Made by a program: the position numbers and the translations under genes. The notes beneath the pieces were generated by a model. It ran no database searches. It saw only the letters and a list, made by a program, of their open reading frames with translations, and was not told the origin of the DNA. Of a stretch of 64,000 bases of DNA, positions 1 to 13,627 are shown piece by piece (the stretch's first letter is position 1; each line of letters starts with the position of its first letter). The stretch lies in contig JAEYMI010000014.1 of assembly GCA_023461275.1 (NCBI GenBank), positions 62,001 through 126,000 on the forward strand, written 5' to 3'. Source of the stretch: Actinomycetes bacterium. GTDB lineage: Bacteria > Actinomycetota > Actinomycetes > Mycobacteriales > Mycobacteriaceae.

Positions 1-246
1 GAAGAGCTCGGCGAAGTAGTCGTCTTGGTGCGGCCAGTAGTCGGCGAAGATGTCGTAGGTTCGACGCCCGAGCAGCAATGCGTCGGTGTCGGCGTAGGCG
101 GCGGCGACCTGTGCGCCGGCGGTCTCGTTCAGCAACGGGGCCTGCCATCCGCCGAACGAGAAGTCCTCTGGGTCCTCGTCGGGCGCGCCCGGCGACTGGC
201 CGACCAGGTCAAGTGTGCTGAACAGTTCAATCTGGATGATGCCCAT
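1..246 (-). CDS. Dihydrofolate reductase family protein (RibD C-terminal type), partial
   Basis: The minus-strand frame opens with ATG at 246 and runs off the left edge, giving the first 82 residues. It starts MGIIQIELFSTLDLVGQ and later has LLLGRRTYDIFADYWP, the typical N-terminal half of small DHFR/RibD-C-like flavin- or pterin-reductase proteins, where the RRTY segment contacts NADPH. The substrate cannot be told from sequence. It lies downstream of a strong hairpin that separates it from the secreted-protein gene to its right. A GGGAG ribosome-binding site precedes the ATG. The C-terminal half is missing only because of the window edge. Confidence 0.8.
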   Translation of the reverse strand, partial: MGIIQIELFSTLDLVGQSPGAPDEDPEDFSFGGWQAPLLNETAGAQVAAAYADTDALLLGRRTYDIFADYWPHQDDYFAELF

Positions 247-326
247 GGTGCTCTCCCGGGGTGGTGTGTTCCGTCGTCGGAGAGGCAGACTAGGCGGGCG
301 CCGGAGAATCATCGTCGACCGACAAC

Positions 327-365
327 AGCACTGCGGGCCTCCCCCGTCGGAAGGCCCGCAGTGCT
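327..365 (-). terminator. Intrinsic terminator-like hairpin after the secreted-protein gene
   Basis: Perfect 13-bp arms (327-339 and 353-365, extended by a T-A pair) enclose a C-rich loop. It lies between two minus-strand genes, 45 nt past the stop of the upstream one. No clear U-tract is seen, as is usual in high-GC actinobacteria. Confidence 0.7.
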
Positions 366-390
366 CGTCACTCTGATGCACCCGAGGGTC

Positions 391-421
391 GGTTCACCAG
401 AGGTCCGGTTCACCAGAGGTC
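391..421. repeat. 15-bp tandem duplication over a gene 3' end
   Basis: The 15-mer GGTTCACCAGAGGTC occurs twice with one base between (391-405 and 407-421). The right copy contains the stop and last codons of the secreted-protein gene (stop at 410-412), so the left copy is a decayed duplicate of that gene's tail. Confidence 0.8.
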
Positions 422-874
422 GTAGCCGGCGTTGACATTCGGCGAACCGGTGTTGACCTGGGTGTTGATCCAGTACGGCCCGGAGCCGTTACCGAAGACC
501 GATGTCGATCCGGTGTTGGTGCCCCACGGTCCCTGAGCCATCGAGTAGTTGGCGGTCGGACCGAATACGCCGACCTGATAGCCGACGTCGGTGTTCAGGG
601 AGCGGCCGAAGGGAGCGGTCGCCACCACGGTCTCGCTGGCGTGAGGTGCCAGCATCTGCTGCGGTGCGTTGACGAACTGGCCGTCGGTGTACTCGGTGCG
701 CAGCCACTCGAATCGGTTGGTGTGGTTGGTGATCGTCATCGCGACGGTGGGCTGTCCGTGATGGGTGACCGGCAGCGTGCCGGCGTTGGCGGCTCCGGTC
801 GCGGCGAATCCGATGCCGGTGACAACAGCGGCGGCAGCGACGGCGGCGGTGATCCGACGGGTCTTGGTGTTCAT
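410..874 (-). CDS. Small secreted protein of unknown function
   Basis: 154 residues from ATG at 874, chosen because AAGGAG lies just upstream; an in-frame extension to 925 is possible but would add residues before the signal peptide. Residues 1-33 are a Sec signal peptide (basic MNTKTRR, hydrophobic Ala/Val/Gly core, cleavage near ANA-GT). The mature part is rich in Gly, Asn, Thr and Tyr with no cysteines and resembles a small beta-rich exported protein. No family is recognised. It is monocistronic: a hairpin follows it and a divergent or unrelated region lies upstream. Confidence 0.75.
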   Translation of the reverse strand: MNTKTRRITAAVAAAAVVTGIGFAATGAANAGTLPVTHHGQPTVAMTITNHTNRFEWLRTEYTDGQFVNAPQQMLAPHASETVVATAPFGRSLNTDVGYQVGVFGPTANYSMAQGPWGTNTGSTSVFGNGSGPYWINTQVNTGSPNVNAGYDLW

Positions 875-1012
875 GGTGTGCTCCTTGGTGGTGGGCCGGA
901 GCGCTGCTCGTTCCGGCGACACCAATGACTTTGCCGCGGATCGGGCGCCGACAAACCCCGCCGACCGGTGGATTGACCGGGGGAATCCGATGTCCCCCGA
1001 TCGGTGGATGCG

Positions 1013-2311
1013 TCAGCGATTGGTGACGCGTCCGGCCGTCGGGTCGGGGGCGGGTAGCTGGGTGATCGGGACCTCGGCGATCGCCACGGTCCCGCCGGCC
1101 GGGCGTCGTGACACGGTCAACGTGCCACCCTGCTGCTCAAGGCGCACCCGACGCGACACCAGTCCGATGTGCCCCTCGGCGACGCGGTCCTCGAGATCGC
1201 CGTCGTCGACGCCCCGTCCGTCGTCGACGACCACCACCCGGGCCAGCCCGTCGTCGCATTCGATCGTCAGATCCACCGACCGCGCGTCGGCGTGTTTGAC
1301 GACGTTGGTCAGCAACTCGCGTGCGGTGGCGAACAACATCGGGTCCGACGAGGTGCGCAGTTCGGTCGGCCATCCGGCGGTGTCGACCGAGATCGACAAC
1401 GACGTCCGACGCTCGATCGAGTCGGCCAGATCGGTCAATGCCGCTGCCAGACCGGCAGATTCGAGCACCGCCGGATGAAGCTCGCCGAGCGTGGACCGAA
1501 GCAACCGACTCGCTTCCCGCAAGGCTTCGTCGACGCGCCGCCCGGCCTCGGGATCGGAACCGTCCCGGACGGCGTCGAGTTCCTGGCGGGCCGCGAGCAC
1601 ATACTGCAGCGCACCGTCGTGCAGCTGTTCGGCAAGCTCACGCCGCTCGCGTTCCTCGATGCGCACCGTCTCGTCGAGGAGCTGAGCACGTTGTGCCGCA
1701 AGGGAACCGATCGTGGAGACCCGGGAACGCTGTACCGTCGACAACAGCACGCTACCGAGGGCCAGCGTCGCGATCACCAGTGTCCGCATCGCGATCAACG
1801 ACCACGGCTCGCCGTTCGGTCCACGCGCCAGAGCACTGGAGATGAAGTACACGATGACCGTCGGCACCACCACCGCGGCACTGACCCTCGGCCGCAGCTG
1901 GGTGGCGGCGATCATCGGGACGATCGCGAATCCGTTCACCAAAACATCAGTGGACCAACTGATGTCATCGGATCGGCTCGCCACCGCGATCAGCACCACC
2001 AGGACCGCCAGATCGATAAACAGTGCCAGCCAGGCGAATCGGATCATGCCGATCCGGATTCGTGGCGAGATCGCCAGCCCGGCAAGGCACCAGAGCGCGT
2101 AGACAGCGGCGGTGACCATGCAGAACGTGGCGCCATATGCCGGCGGATCGAACAGCAGTGTCGCGACGATGAACACCGCGAGCAGCATCCGCAGCACCAC
2201 CTGAACACGAATGCCGCGGAACGCGTGATCGACCAGGATCTCGGAGATGTGCGGCTCGTCGATCAGCTCGGTCAACGCGAGGGTGCGTTGCTTCTTTGAC
2301 GAGACCATCAC
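1013..2311 (-). CDS. NarL/DesK-type sensor histidine kinase
   Basis: 432 residues from GTG at 2311 (ATG at 2308 is an equal candidate). About six hydrophobic segments fill residues 35-190 as a membrane sensor. A coiled linker leads to the HisKA_3 dimerisation helix with phospho-acceptor His about residue 231 (EQLHDGALQ). A HATPase_c domain follows with an N-box (ELLTNVVKHADA), a G1 box (VDDGRGVDDGD) and EGHIGLVSRRVRL. It would autophosphorylate and pass phosphate to the response regulator encoded 44 bp upstream in the same operon. No extracytoplasmic domain of size is present, so the signal may be sensed in the membrane; the stimulus is unknown. Confidence 0.92.
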   Translation of the reverse strand: MMVSSKKQRTLALTELIDEPHISEILVDHAFRGIRVQVVLRMLLAVFIVATLLFDPPAYGATFCMVTAAVYALWCLAGLAISPRIRIGMIRFAWLALFIDLAVLVVLIAVASRSDDISWSTDVLVNGFAIVPMIAATQLRPRVSAAVVVPTVIVYFISSALARGPNGEPWSLIAMRTLVIATLALGSVLLSTVQRSRVSTIGSLAAQRAQLLDETVRIEERERRELAEQLHDGALQYVLAARQELDAVRDGSDPEAGRRVDEALREASRLLRSTLGELHPAVLESAGLAAALTDLADSIERRTSLSISVDTAGWPTELRTSSDPMLFATARELLTNVVKHADARSVDLTIECDDGLARVVVVDDGRGVDDGDLEDRVAEGHIGLVSRRVRLEQQGGTLTVSRRPAGGTVAIAEVPITQLPAPDPTAGRVTNR

Positions 2312-2355
2312 TTGACCGAACCGCTAGGTGACCACATTGCTGTTGCGCCGATTCG

Positions 2356-2994
2356 CTATTCGACCAAGCCGCGACGCATCGCCTCGGCCACCGCCGCCGC
2401 GCGATCGGAGACGCCCAGCTTCTCGTAGAGGCGTTGCGTGTGGGTCTTCACCGTCGCCGCACCGATGTAGAGCTCGGCGGCCACCTGCGGGATCGACAGT
2501 CCCCGAGCGAAACCCGCCAGCACTTGGCGTTCCCGTTCGCTCAGCGCAGGCGCGGATGAATCCGAATGCGCCCGGATCTCACCGATCAGACCTGCGGTCA
2601 GCTCCGGCGGTACCACCGTCTCGCCCTTGGCAATTCGGGTGACCGCCGACACGATGTCATCGCGCCCGGACTCCTTGCTGAGGTAGCCCGACGCTCCCTT
2701 CTCCAAGGCGGAGAACACGATCGGGGCGTCGGTCACGGCCGAGAGCAACAGCACCTTCGTCGGCAGCTGGTCGCGCGTCACCGCATGTACGACGTCGACG
2801 CCGGTCATGCCGGGCATCTGATAATCGACCACCGCGACATCGGGTTTGGTCTGCCGAATCAGTTCGAGTCCCGACGCGCCGTCTCCGGCGTCGCCGAGGA
2901 CGCGGATGCGGCCGCTCTGGGACAGGCCCCGCGACACCCCGTCCCGAAAGAACGGATGATCGTCGACGATGACGACTGTGACCAGGGATTCCAC
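2356..2994 (-). CDS. LuxR/NarL-family response regulator
   Basis: 212 residues when started at GTG 2994 (reading MESLVTVVIVDDHPFFRDG); the frame stays open up to 3132, but the upstream residues do not look like receiver sequence. The receiver domain (about 1-120) has the acidic pair in VIVDDH and the phospho-acceptor Asp in VDYQMPGMTG. The C-terminal LuxR HTH (about 145-210) has LSERERQVLAGFARGLS and VKTHTQRLYEKLGV. It is the cognate partner of the histidine kinase encoded just downstream and should bind promoter DNA when phosphorylated. No Shine-Dalgarno is obvious before the chosen start, so the start is the uncertain part. Confidence 0.9.
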   Translation of the reverse strand: MESLVTVVIVDDHPFFRDGVSRGLSQSGRIRVLGDAGDGASGLELIRQTKPDVAVVDYQMPGMTGVDVVHAVTRDQLPTKVLLLSAVTDAPIVFSALEKGASGYLSKESGRDDIVSAVTRIAKGETVVPPELTAGLIGEIRAHSDSSAPALSERERQVLAGFARGLSIPQVAAELYIGAATVKTHTQRLYEKLGVSDRAAAVAEAMRRGLVE

Positions 2995-3125
2995 GAGTTC
3001 AGAATAGGCGACTGCGCTGTGTGCGGTGCGCATCATGCGACATGAGCTAATGAGCCTCGTCAGCAGACACCAAGAAAGTACAGTGAGGCAAGGTCGGAAT
3101 CCGACATCCCGCAGAGGAGTATCAG

Positions 3126-3596
3126 TTGACAAGCCAACCCCAGTACGAAGCGGGCTATGCGGCGCCGGTGAAGCGCCCGTTCAGCGTTACGCTCTTGGTG
3201 ATCTTGACCTGGATCTCCGCGATTCTCGGCGTGCTCTCCGGCATCCTCCTGCTCATCATCTCGTTCACCGGCGACTCCGACTACATCTCCGGCGAGCTCG
3301 GCGTCGGTACCGCCAACGCCGCCAACATCCTGCGGGTCCTGGGGGCGGTGTACATCGTCGTCGGCCTGATCACTGCGCTTATCGCGTCGAAGCTGGCTGC
3401 CGGAAGTAATGGCGCGCGAATCTTCCTGACCGTCCTGGAGATCATCACGATCATCTCGTCGGTTGTGGCGATTACGCAGGGCGACAACTCTGTTGAGACG
3501 TCCAGCCCGATTCCGTCGCTGATCATTTCCGCGATCATCCTTGTCCTGCTGTGGAACTCGAAGGCGTCGGCATTCTTCCATCAACCACGACGCTGA
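3126..3596 (+). CDS. Small four-helix membrane protein
   Basis: 156 residues from TTG at 3126, which has GAGGAG 7-12 nt upstream. A short polar N-terminus (Gln/Tyr/Ala/Pro) precedes four hydrophobic segments at about residues 20-45, 62-85, 92-112 and 130-148. The protein ends in a short basic tail. It is the first gene of a pair: the DUF2254 gene begins 18 nt after its stop, so the two are probably co-transcribed. No enzymatic motif or known family is visible. Confidence 0.75.
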   Translation: MTSQPQYEAGYAAPVKRPFSVTLLVILTWISAILGVLSGILLLIISFTGDSDYISGELGVGTANAANILRVLGAVYIVVGLITALIASKLAAGSNGARIFLTVLEIITIISSVVAITQGDNSVETSSPIPSLIISAIILVLLWNSKASAFFHQPRR

Positions 3597-3614
3597 CCCG
3601 CTAGGGAGATCGGC

Positions 3615-5846
3615 GTGACCTCCTGGTTCCACGACGCGATCGTCGCACCCGGGCGGCTACCGCTGTTCTTCCTCCTGGTCGCCTTTGTGCTGACCTTTGC
3701 CTTCATCCGGTTCAGCGTGCGAATGATCCGGGCCGAAGTCAGTTGGTGGCCAGGCAATGTCACGCCCGGCGGCGTGCACGTGCATCACGAGTTCTTCGGA
3801 TTCATCGCGATGCTGATCGCCGGTTTCTTCTTCGTCGCTCTTGCCAACTTCCACACGCCGATCGCCAATTGTGTTCTCGCGGCACTGTTCGGGATCGGGG
3901 CCGCGCTGGTCCTCGATGAGTTCGCGTTGATTCTGCATCTGCGCGACGTCTACTGGGAAGAGGAGGGGCGCTCGTCGATCGACGCCGTATTCGTCGCGGT
4001 CGCGGTCGGGTTGCTGTTCCTGATGGGCCTACGGCCGCTGGAGTTCTCCGAGGCGATGTCGGAACTCCAATCGTCCAACGACGTCGCGACGCGGATCACG
4101 GTGGTTCTCAGCATCGCCATCAATGTGGTGCTCGCCATCATCACTCTGCTCAAGGGCAAGCTGTGGACCGGGCTGATCGGCATGTTCATTCCGGTGTTGC
4201 TGCTCGTCGGAGCGATTCGGATCGCCCGCCCACGGTCACCGTGGGCGCGGTGGCGCTACGTCGAACATCCTGGGAAGCAAGCGAAATCGGCGGAGCGGGA
4301 ACGTCGGTATCGCGAACCGTTGATGCGATGGAAAGTGGTGGCCCAGGAAGCGGTCGCCGGCCGATTCGGGGTGCCCGACACGGTCGCCCCCGCCGTCGTC
4401 GACCCGGCCGTCGGGTTCTCGGAACGAAAGGCGCCCAACCGGATTGCGTCGGCGATCAGGTGGCGCCGGACCCGACGGCAACTGGTTCACAAACCGCCCT
4501 GGCGACTGGCATTCATCGCGGTGTCGTTGGCGATAGTGGCGGGCATCGTCGCATCGGTCGTCGACGACGACTTCGGCACCCGCCGACTGAATCCGGGAGC
4601 CACCGCCACGTTGCTCGGTGTGATCGCCGGCGCCATGGCCACGTTGACCGGTCTGGTGTTCACCGCGATCACCCTCGCCATGCAGTTCGGGGCGTCGCAG
4701 ATCTCGGTGCGGGTGATCCCGCTGTTGCAGAACGACAAGGTGATGCGGTGGTCGATCGCGGTATTCTTGTCGACGTTCGTGTTCACCGTGCTGGTTGCCG
4801 TCGACCTCGCCACGTCGGATAGCAACGACGGGGCGCCGGGGATATCCACTGCGATCGCCATCGTGATGACGTTGATCAGCGCATTCATGTTGGTACTGGT
4901 GATCGGCCGGGTGGGCAGTGTCCTGAACTCGTCGCAGTTGCTGCGGTGGGTGGAATCGCAGGGCCGGATCGCCATCCGCCGCAACTATCCCGACGAGCCA
5001 TCACCCGCGGGCTCACGGCGCACTGACGGGGATCGGGTGCTGGCGGTCGAGGCCGACGCCGATCCCGAAGCCGACGCGCCGGCGGCCAGTATGCGTATCA
5101 CCGTGCGGGACAGGCCAACACATGGCCGAGTCCTGCTGGCGATGAACCTGATGGGTATCCAGCGGCTCGCCATCCGATGGAATGTGCGGATCGACGTGCT
5201 GGTCGGGATCGGCGACCACATCCCGCAGAACGCGGCAGTCTTCGAGATCCACGGTGATCCGCGCTCGGTGCGACCGCCACAGTTGTTGGCCTGCTTACTG
5301 TTCGGCGACACGCATCGGCCTGAGGTGAGTCCTGCCGCTGCGTTGCAGACGATCTCCGACATCGCGCTCAAGGCGCTCTCGCCGGCCATCAACGACCCGA
5401 GCCGCGCAGTCCAGGCGATCGACCACATCGAGAACATGCTCTCGATGCTGGCGCCGCGCATGCTTCTCGACGAGCAGTCCGCGGAGTTGGACCTGATCCG
5501 CGGATATCGGCGCAGCTGGGCCGATTTCGTCTCCATCGGTACCGATCAGCTCCGCGAGTACGGCGCCGACTCGATCCAGGTGCAGCGTCGACTCCGCGCG
5601 CTGTTGGAGAACCTCATCGAACAATGCCCGCCGGAGCAACACCCGCCGCTGACCGAGCGGATCGATGCTCTCGATGCCGAGATCGTGCGGCACTGGCACA
5701 ACCCGCTCGACCGCCGGCTGGCGAGTGCATCCGATGTGCAGGGACTCGGTTCGGAGTCGGGGAGGAGCCGCGTCGGACGACTGGCCATCAACCCGACAGC
5801 AGAACGCGGGCCGTCGGAATCCGACGACCCGCGTTCACCGCGCTAA
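3615..5846 (+). CDS. Membrane protein: HHE-containing N-terminal module fused to DUF2254
   Basis: 743 residues from GTG at 3615, preceded by AGGGAG. Residues 1-200 form an integral-membrane module with about six helices and a conserved-looking VHVHHEFFG stretch. Residues about 290-420 hold four helices typical of DUF2254 (including LTGLVFTAITLAMQFGASQ), followed by the soluble DUF2254 region (LQTISDIALKALSPAINDPSRA). DUF2254 proteins are predicted membrane proteins of unknown role. Having both modules in one chain is the notable feature. The last about 35 residues are polar and low-complexity, and the gene's 3' end carries a hairpin. Confidence 0.85.
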   Translation: MTSWFHDAIVAPGRLPLFFLLVAFVLTFAFIRFSVRMIRAEVSWWPGNVTPGGVHVHHEFFGFIAMLIAGFFFVALANFHTPIANCVLAALFGIGAALVLDEFALILHLRDVYWEEEGRSSIDAVFVAVAVGLLFLMGLRPLEFSEAMSELQSSNDVATRITVVLSIAINVVLAIITLLKGKLWTGLIGMFIPVLLLVGAIRIARPRSPWARWRYVEHPGKQAKSAERERRYREPLMRWKVVAQEAVAGRFGVPDTVAPAVVDPAVGFSERKAPNRIASAIRWRRTRRQLVHKPPWRLAFIAVSLAIVAGIVASVVDDDFGTRRLNPGATATLLGVIAGAMATLTGLVFTAITLAMQFGASQISVRVIPLLQNDKVMRWSIAVFLSTFVFTVLVAVDLATSDSNDGAPGISTAIAIVMTLISAFMLVLVIGRVGSVLNSSQLLRWVESQGRIAIRRNYPDEPSPAGSRRTDGDRVLAVEADADPEADAPAASMRITVRDRPTHGRVLLAMNLMGIQRLAIRWNVRIDVLVGIGDHIPQNAAVFEIHGDPRSVRPPQLLACLLFGDTHRPEVSPAAALQTISDIALKALSPAINDPSRAVQAIDHIENMLSMLAPRMLLDEQSAELDLIRGYRRSWADFVSIGTDQLREYGADSIQVQRRLRALLENLIEQCPPEQHPPLTERIDALDAEIVRHWHNPLDRRLASASDVQGLGSESGRSRVGRLAINPTAERGPSESDDPRSPR
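5802..5836. terminator. Hairpin inside the 3' end of the DUF2254 gene
   Basis: Arms 5802-5818 and 5820-5836 match at 16 of 17 positions. The stop codon is at 5844-5846 and the convergent DUF937 gene ends at 5873, so this hairpin probably ends transcription from both sides while also encoding the last residues. Confidence 0.6.
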
Positions 5847-5872
5847 GACGACGCGCGTGCGTCGAGTGCGAT

Positions 5873-6487
5873 CTACTTCTTGCCGCCCAGAATCGAGCCC
5901 AGGATGCTGCCGAGCGCGCCGCCCGGCGATGCCGCGCCGCTACCGGCCTGACCACCGAGGACCGAGCCGAGGATGTTGCCCAGGCCGCCGGCGCCACCGC
6001 CACCGAGGGCCGAGCCCAGGATGCTGCCGAGGTCGCCCGCTCCGCCGCCGGAAGCAGCGGCCTGGCCGGCGCCGGCCTTCTTGGTGATCTGCGAGACGAT
6101 GAAGCTCATCACGATCGGTGCCAGGATCGGAAGCATCTTCTTGATGAGGCCCTGGTCGACGCCGGCGACCGGAACCTGATTGCTCAGGGCTGCGGCGACG
6201 TCGTCGGTCTTGTCGCCGAAGAGGTGCGAAACGATCTTGGAGCCGTCTTCGGTGTCGACCTGCTTGATGTCGATCGTTCCGGTGGCGAGATCGTTCTCGT
6301 GCTGGGTCAGCGCCGAGGCCAGGCTCTGTGCGGCATCGTCGGAGGATTCCGCCTGTTGCTGCAATCCGCCGACGAGAGCGGGCAGCACCTGGGACACCGC
6401 TGCCGATGCGGTCTGCTCGTCGACGCCGAGCTGTCCGGCGATCTCGGCGATCGGCAACCGTCCGAGCAGATCATCGATTTCTGACAT
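5873..6487 (-). CDS. DUF937 family protein
   Basis: 204 residues from ATG at 6487, with GGAAAGGAA upstream. The N-terminal half (MSEIDDLLGRLPIAEIAGQLG, then AVSQVLPALVGGLQQQA and HLFGDK) matches DUF937, a helical family related to YidB in which paired LP-A/VGGL segments recur. The middle carries a hydrophobic MLPILAPIVMSFI segment. The last 60 residues are Gly/Ala-rich with several near-copies of LGSILGSxLGGG. No enzyme role is known. It is monocistronic and convergent to the DUF2254 gene. Confidence 0.88.
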   Translation of the reverse strand: MSEIDDLLGRLPIAEIAGQLGVDEQTASAAVSQVLPALVGGLQQQAESSDDAAQSLASALTQHENDLATGTIDIKQVDTEDGSKIVSHLFGDKTDDVAAALSNQVPVAGVDQGLIKKMLPILAPIVMSFIVSQITKKAGAGQAAASGGGAGDLGSILGSALGGGGAGGLGNILGSVLGGQAGSGAASPGGALGSILGSILGGKK

Positions 6488-6888
6488 GAGATTTCCTTTC
6501 CTGTACGGATACGTCCATGACAATAGAACTGTGCGGAGCAGTTGTGGACACTTTGACCACCACGCCGTGTCACGACCCCGCGACACGCCGCACAACCGCT
6601 GGCCTGCGCGGTCACCGACGATGTGGTAGCCGGATTTCAGTAGTGGGTACCCCGCGTGAGAAAATATCCGACAATGCTGATGAGCAGGTGGCGTCGAGGG
6701 GCCCAGAACGGGTTTTTCCGACGCCGTCAGCAACGACGCTGACAATCGACACCGCCGCGTGATCGCCGGATCTGACCTGGTCAGCCCCAATAATGGGCAG
6801 ATCCGACAACTGCGACGAGCGGCCGAGTGTCCCCCAGACATCGAGGTTGTGATCGGTGCGCAGCGGCGCGCACGACAGTGAGGCGAAT
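6488..6888. other. 401-bp divergent intergenic region upstream of gltB
   Basis: This region separates the DUF937 gene (minus) from gltB (plus). ORFs overlapping it have no ribosome-binding site or family resemblance and are rejected. It includes a locally AT-rich patch near 6655-6685 (gagaaaatatccgac) that could hold a promoter element. No confident nitrogen-regulator site or riboswitch was recognised. Confidence 0.5.
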
Positions 6889-11503
<4,615 letters not shown>

Positions 11504-11511
<8 letters not shown>

Positions 11512-12955
11512 TCCCAGAGGATTCCTCAAGCACACCGACCGTGAGCTGCCGACCCGTCGGCCCGTCGAACTGCGGCTGCTGGACTGGAACGAGGTCTACA
11601 CCGACTTCGACCACGCCGAACTGCAAACGCAGGCCAGTCGCTGCATGGATTGCGGTATTCCGTTCTGCCACAACGGTTGCCCGCTGGGCAACCTGATTCC
11701 GGAATGGAACGACCTGGTCTACAAGGACCGCTGGCGCGACGGGATCGATCGGCTGCACGCGACCAACAACTTCCCGGAGTTCACCGGCCGGTTGTGCCCG
11801 GCGCCGTGTGAGGCGTCGTGCGTGCTGGGGATCAACCAGCCCGCGGTCACCATCAAACAGGTCGAGGTCGAGCTGATCGACAACGCCTTCGACAAGGGGT
11901 GGGTCACCCCGCTGCCGCCGACCGAGCTGACCGGCAAGACCGTTGCCGTTGTCGGTTCCGGACCCGCGGGATTGGCTGCGGCACAACAGCTCACCCGGGC
12001 CGGACACACCGTGACCGTCTTCGAGCGGGCCGATCGCATCGGTGGACTGCTGCGCTACGGCATCCCCGAGTTCAAAATGGAGAAGCGTCACATCGACCGC
12101 CGGCTGGCGCAGATGGAAGCCGAGGGCACCATCTTCCGCGCGGGCGTCAACGTCGGTGTCGACGTCACCGTCGAGCAGTTGCAGGGCGACTTCGACGCGG
12201 TGATCCTCGCGATGGGATCGACCATCGGCCGTGACCTGCCCATCGAGGGACGTGAGCTCGACGGCATCCATCAGGCGATGGAATTCCTGCCGCAGGCCAA
12301 CCGGATTCAGCTGGGCGACACCGTCGAGGGCCAGATCACCGCGAAGGGCAAGAAGGTCGTCATCATCGGTGGTGGCGACACCGGCGCCGACTGCCTGGGT
12401 ACCTCGCTGCGTCAGGGCGCCGAGATCGTGCACCAGTTCGAGATCATGCCCAAGCCTCCGCAGGAGCGCGCCGATGCGACGCCGTGGCCGACCTATCCGC
12501 TGATGTACCGCGTGTCATCGGCGCATGAGGAAGGTGGCGAGCGGGTCTTCTCGGTCAACACCGAGAAGTTCGTCGGCGCCGACGGCAAGGTCACCGGCCT
12601 GGCCGCCCACGAGGTGGTCATGCGCAACGGCAAGTTCGAGAAGGTCGAGGGCTCGGAATTCGAACTCGACTGCGACCTCGTGCTTTTCGCGATGGGCTTC
12701 GTCGGACCCGAGCGCGGCGACCTGCTCGACAAGCTCGGCGTCGAGTACGACCCGCGCGGAAACATCAAGCGCAACGCCAACTTCGAGTCGACGGTGCCCG
12801 GTGTCTTCGTGGCCGGCGATGCCGGACGCGGTCAGTCGCTGATCGTGTGGGCCATCGCCGAGGGCCGTTCCGCTGCTGCGGCTGCGGATCGCTTCCTTGC
12901 CGGAGCGTCGGATCTTCCCGCACCGATCGTGCCGACGCAGGTCGCGCAGCGCTGA
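11504..12955 (+). CDS. gltD: Glutamate synthase small subunit
   Basis: 483 residues from GTG at 11504, inside the gltB 3' end (GTGGCTGA overlap). The N-terminal Cys-rich region (CMDCGIPFCHNGCPLGNLIPEWN and CPAPCEASC) holds the two 4Fe-4S centres. It is followed by an FAD-binding GSGPAGLAAAQQL motif (about residue 150) and an NADPH-binding GGGDTGADCLG motif (about 290). The C-terminus has VFVAGDAGRGQSLIVWA, typical of the family. It supplies electrons from NADPH to GltB. Length and motif order are those of the usual beta subunit. Confidence 0.97.
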
Positions 12956-12970
12956 TCGAACAGCTCACCG

Positions 12971-13018
12971 CAATGCCGTAGATCCGTGCAGCAAATGTGA
13001 CACGGATCTACGGCATTG
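12971..13018. terminator. Bidirectional hairpin terminator after gltD
   Basis: Perfect 18-bp arms (12971-12988 and 13001-13018) with a 12-nt loop, followed on the plus strand by tgtttg. It sits between the convergent gltD and SRPBCC genes. Confidence 0.85.
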
Positions 13019-13036
13019 CTGTTTGCAAGTATCTCC

Positions 13037-13471
13037 TCAGAGCTTCTCGAGCACCGTCGTCATCCGCTTGGGGACGTCGTCGGCGAGCCTGCCGAAGATG
13101 AATCCGAACAGCGGTTCGCCGATGAACCCGAAGCGGTGGAAGTCGACGAGCGCGCGGTAGGTGATCTCGGTGCGACCGTTGCCGGCGTCGGCGAAGGACA
13201 GGTCGTCGGAGGTGGTCGCGGTCTTATTGGAGCCGCTGAACACGACGTGGTCGGGGTCGTCGCGGGTGAGCTCGTAGGTCAGTTCAGTGGAGATGCCGTA
13301 AAGCTTGCTCTTGTTGTGCCAGGTGGTGCCCTTTCCGATGGGCCCCGACGAATTCTGCGTGCACTCGACGGTGCCGGGATCCCAGTCGACGGCGTTCGCG
13401 AAGTCGCGCAGGTAGGCGACCACCCGGTCCCTCGGTTGCGAGACGGTGAATGTTCGGGAAACGTCGACCAC
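13037..13471 (-). CDS. SRPBCC (START-like) family protein
   Basis: 144 residues from GTG at 13471, preceded by GAGGAG; the longer frame to 13606 lacks homologous-looking sequence. It begins MVDVSRTFTVSQPRDRVVAYLRDFANAVDWDPGT, the usual opening of the helix-grip fold (polyketide cyclase/SRPBCC). Members bind hydrophobic ligands in a deep pocket and have varied roles. It ends with LADDVPKRMTTVLEKL, the long C-terminal helix. It is divergent from the cutinase gene, 156 bp away, and convergent with gltBD. Confidence 0.85.
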   Translation of the reverse strand: MVDVSRTFTVSQPRDRVVAYLRDFANAVDWDPGTVECTQNSSGPIGKGTTWHNKSKLYGISTELTYELTRDDPDHVVFSGSNKTATTSDDLSFADAGNGRTEITYRALVDFHRFGFIGEPLFGFIFGRLADDVPKRMTTVLEKL

Positions 13472-13627
13472 GTGTGCTCCTCGTCGCTGGGGGTGTTGAT
13501 GTGGGTGTCGCTGCGGGTAGGCCTTGGACATCGAGTGATTCGATGCCGGCGCGCCCGGGGATGGGCATTCGGAGCGCACCACTGCTCGGCCGTCGAAGCC
13601 CCGCACATCGACCTACACTGGGACGTC

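Noticed and set aside
1169..2299. 376-aa plus ORF over the histidine kinase
   Set aside because: Shadow of the sensor-kinase gene. Its composition is not protein-like.
13472..13606. Longer start for the SRPBCC protein
   Set aside because: The extra 45 residues are low-complexity and overlap the cutinase upstream region, and the GTG at 13471 has a good GAGGAG site.
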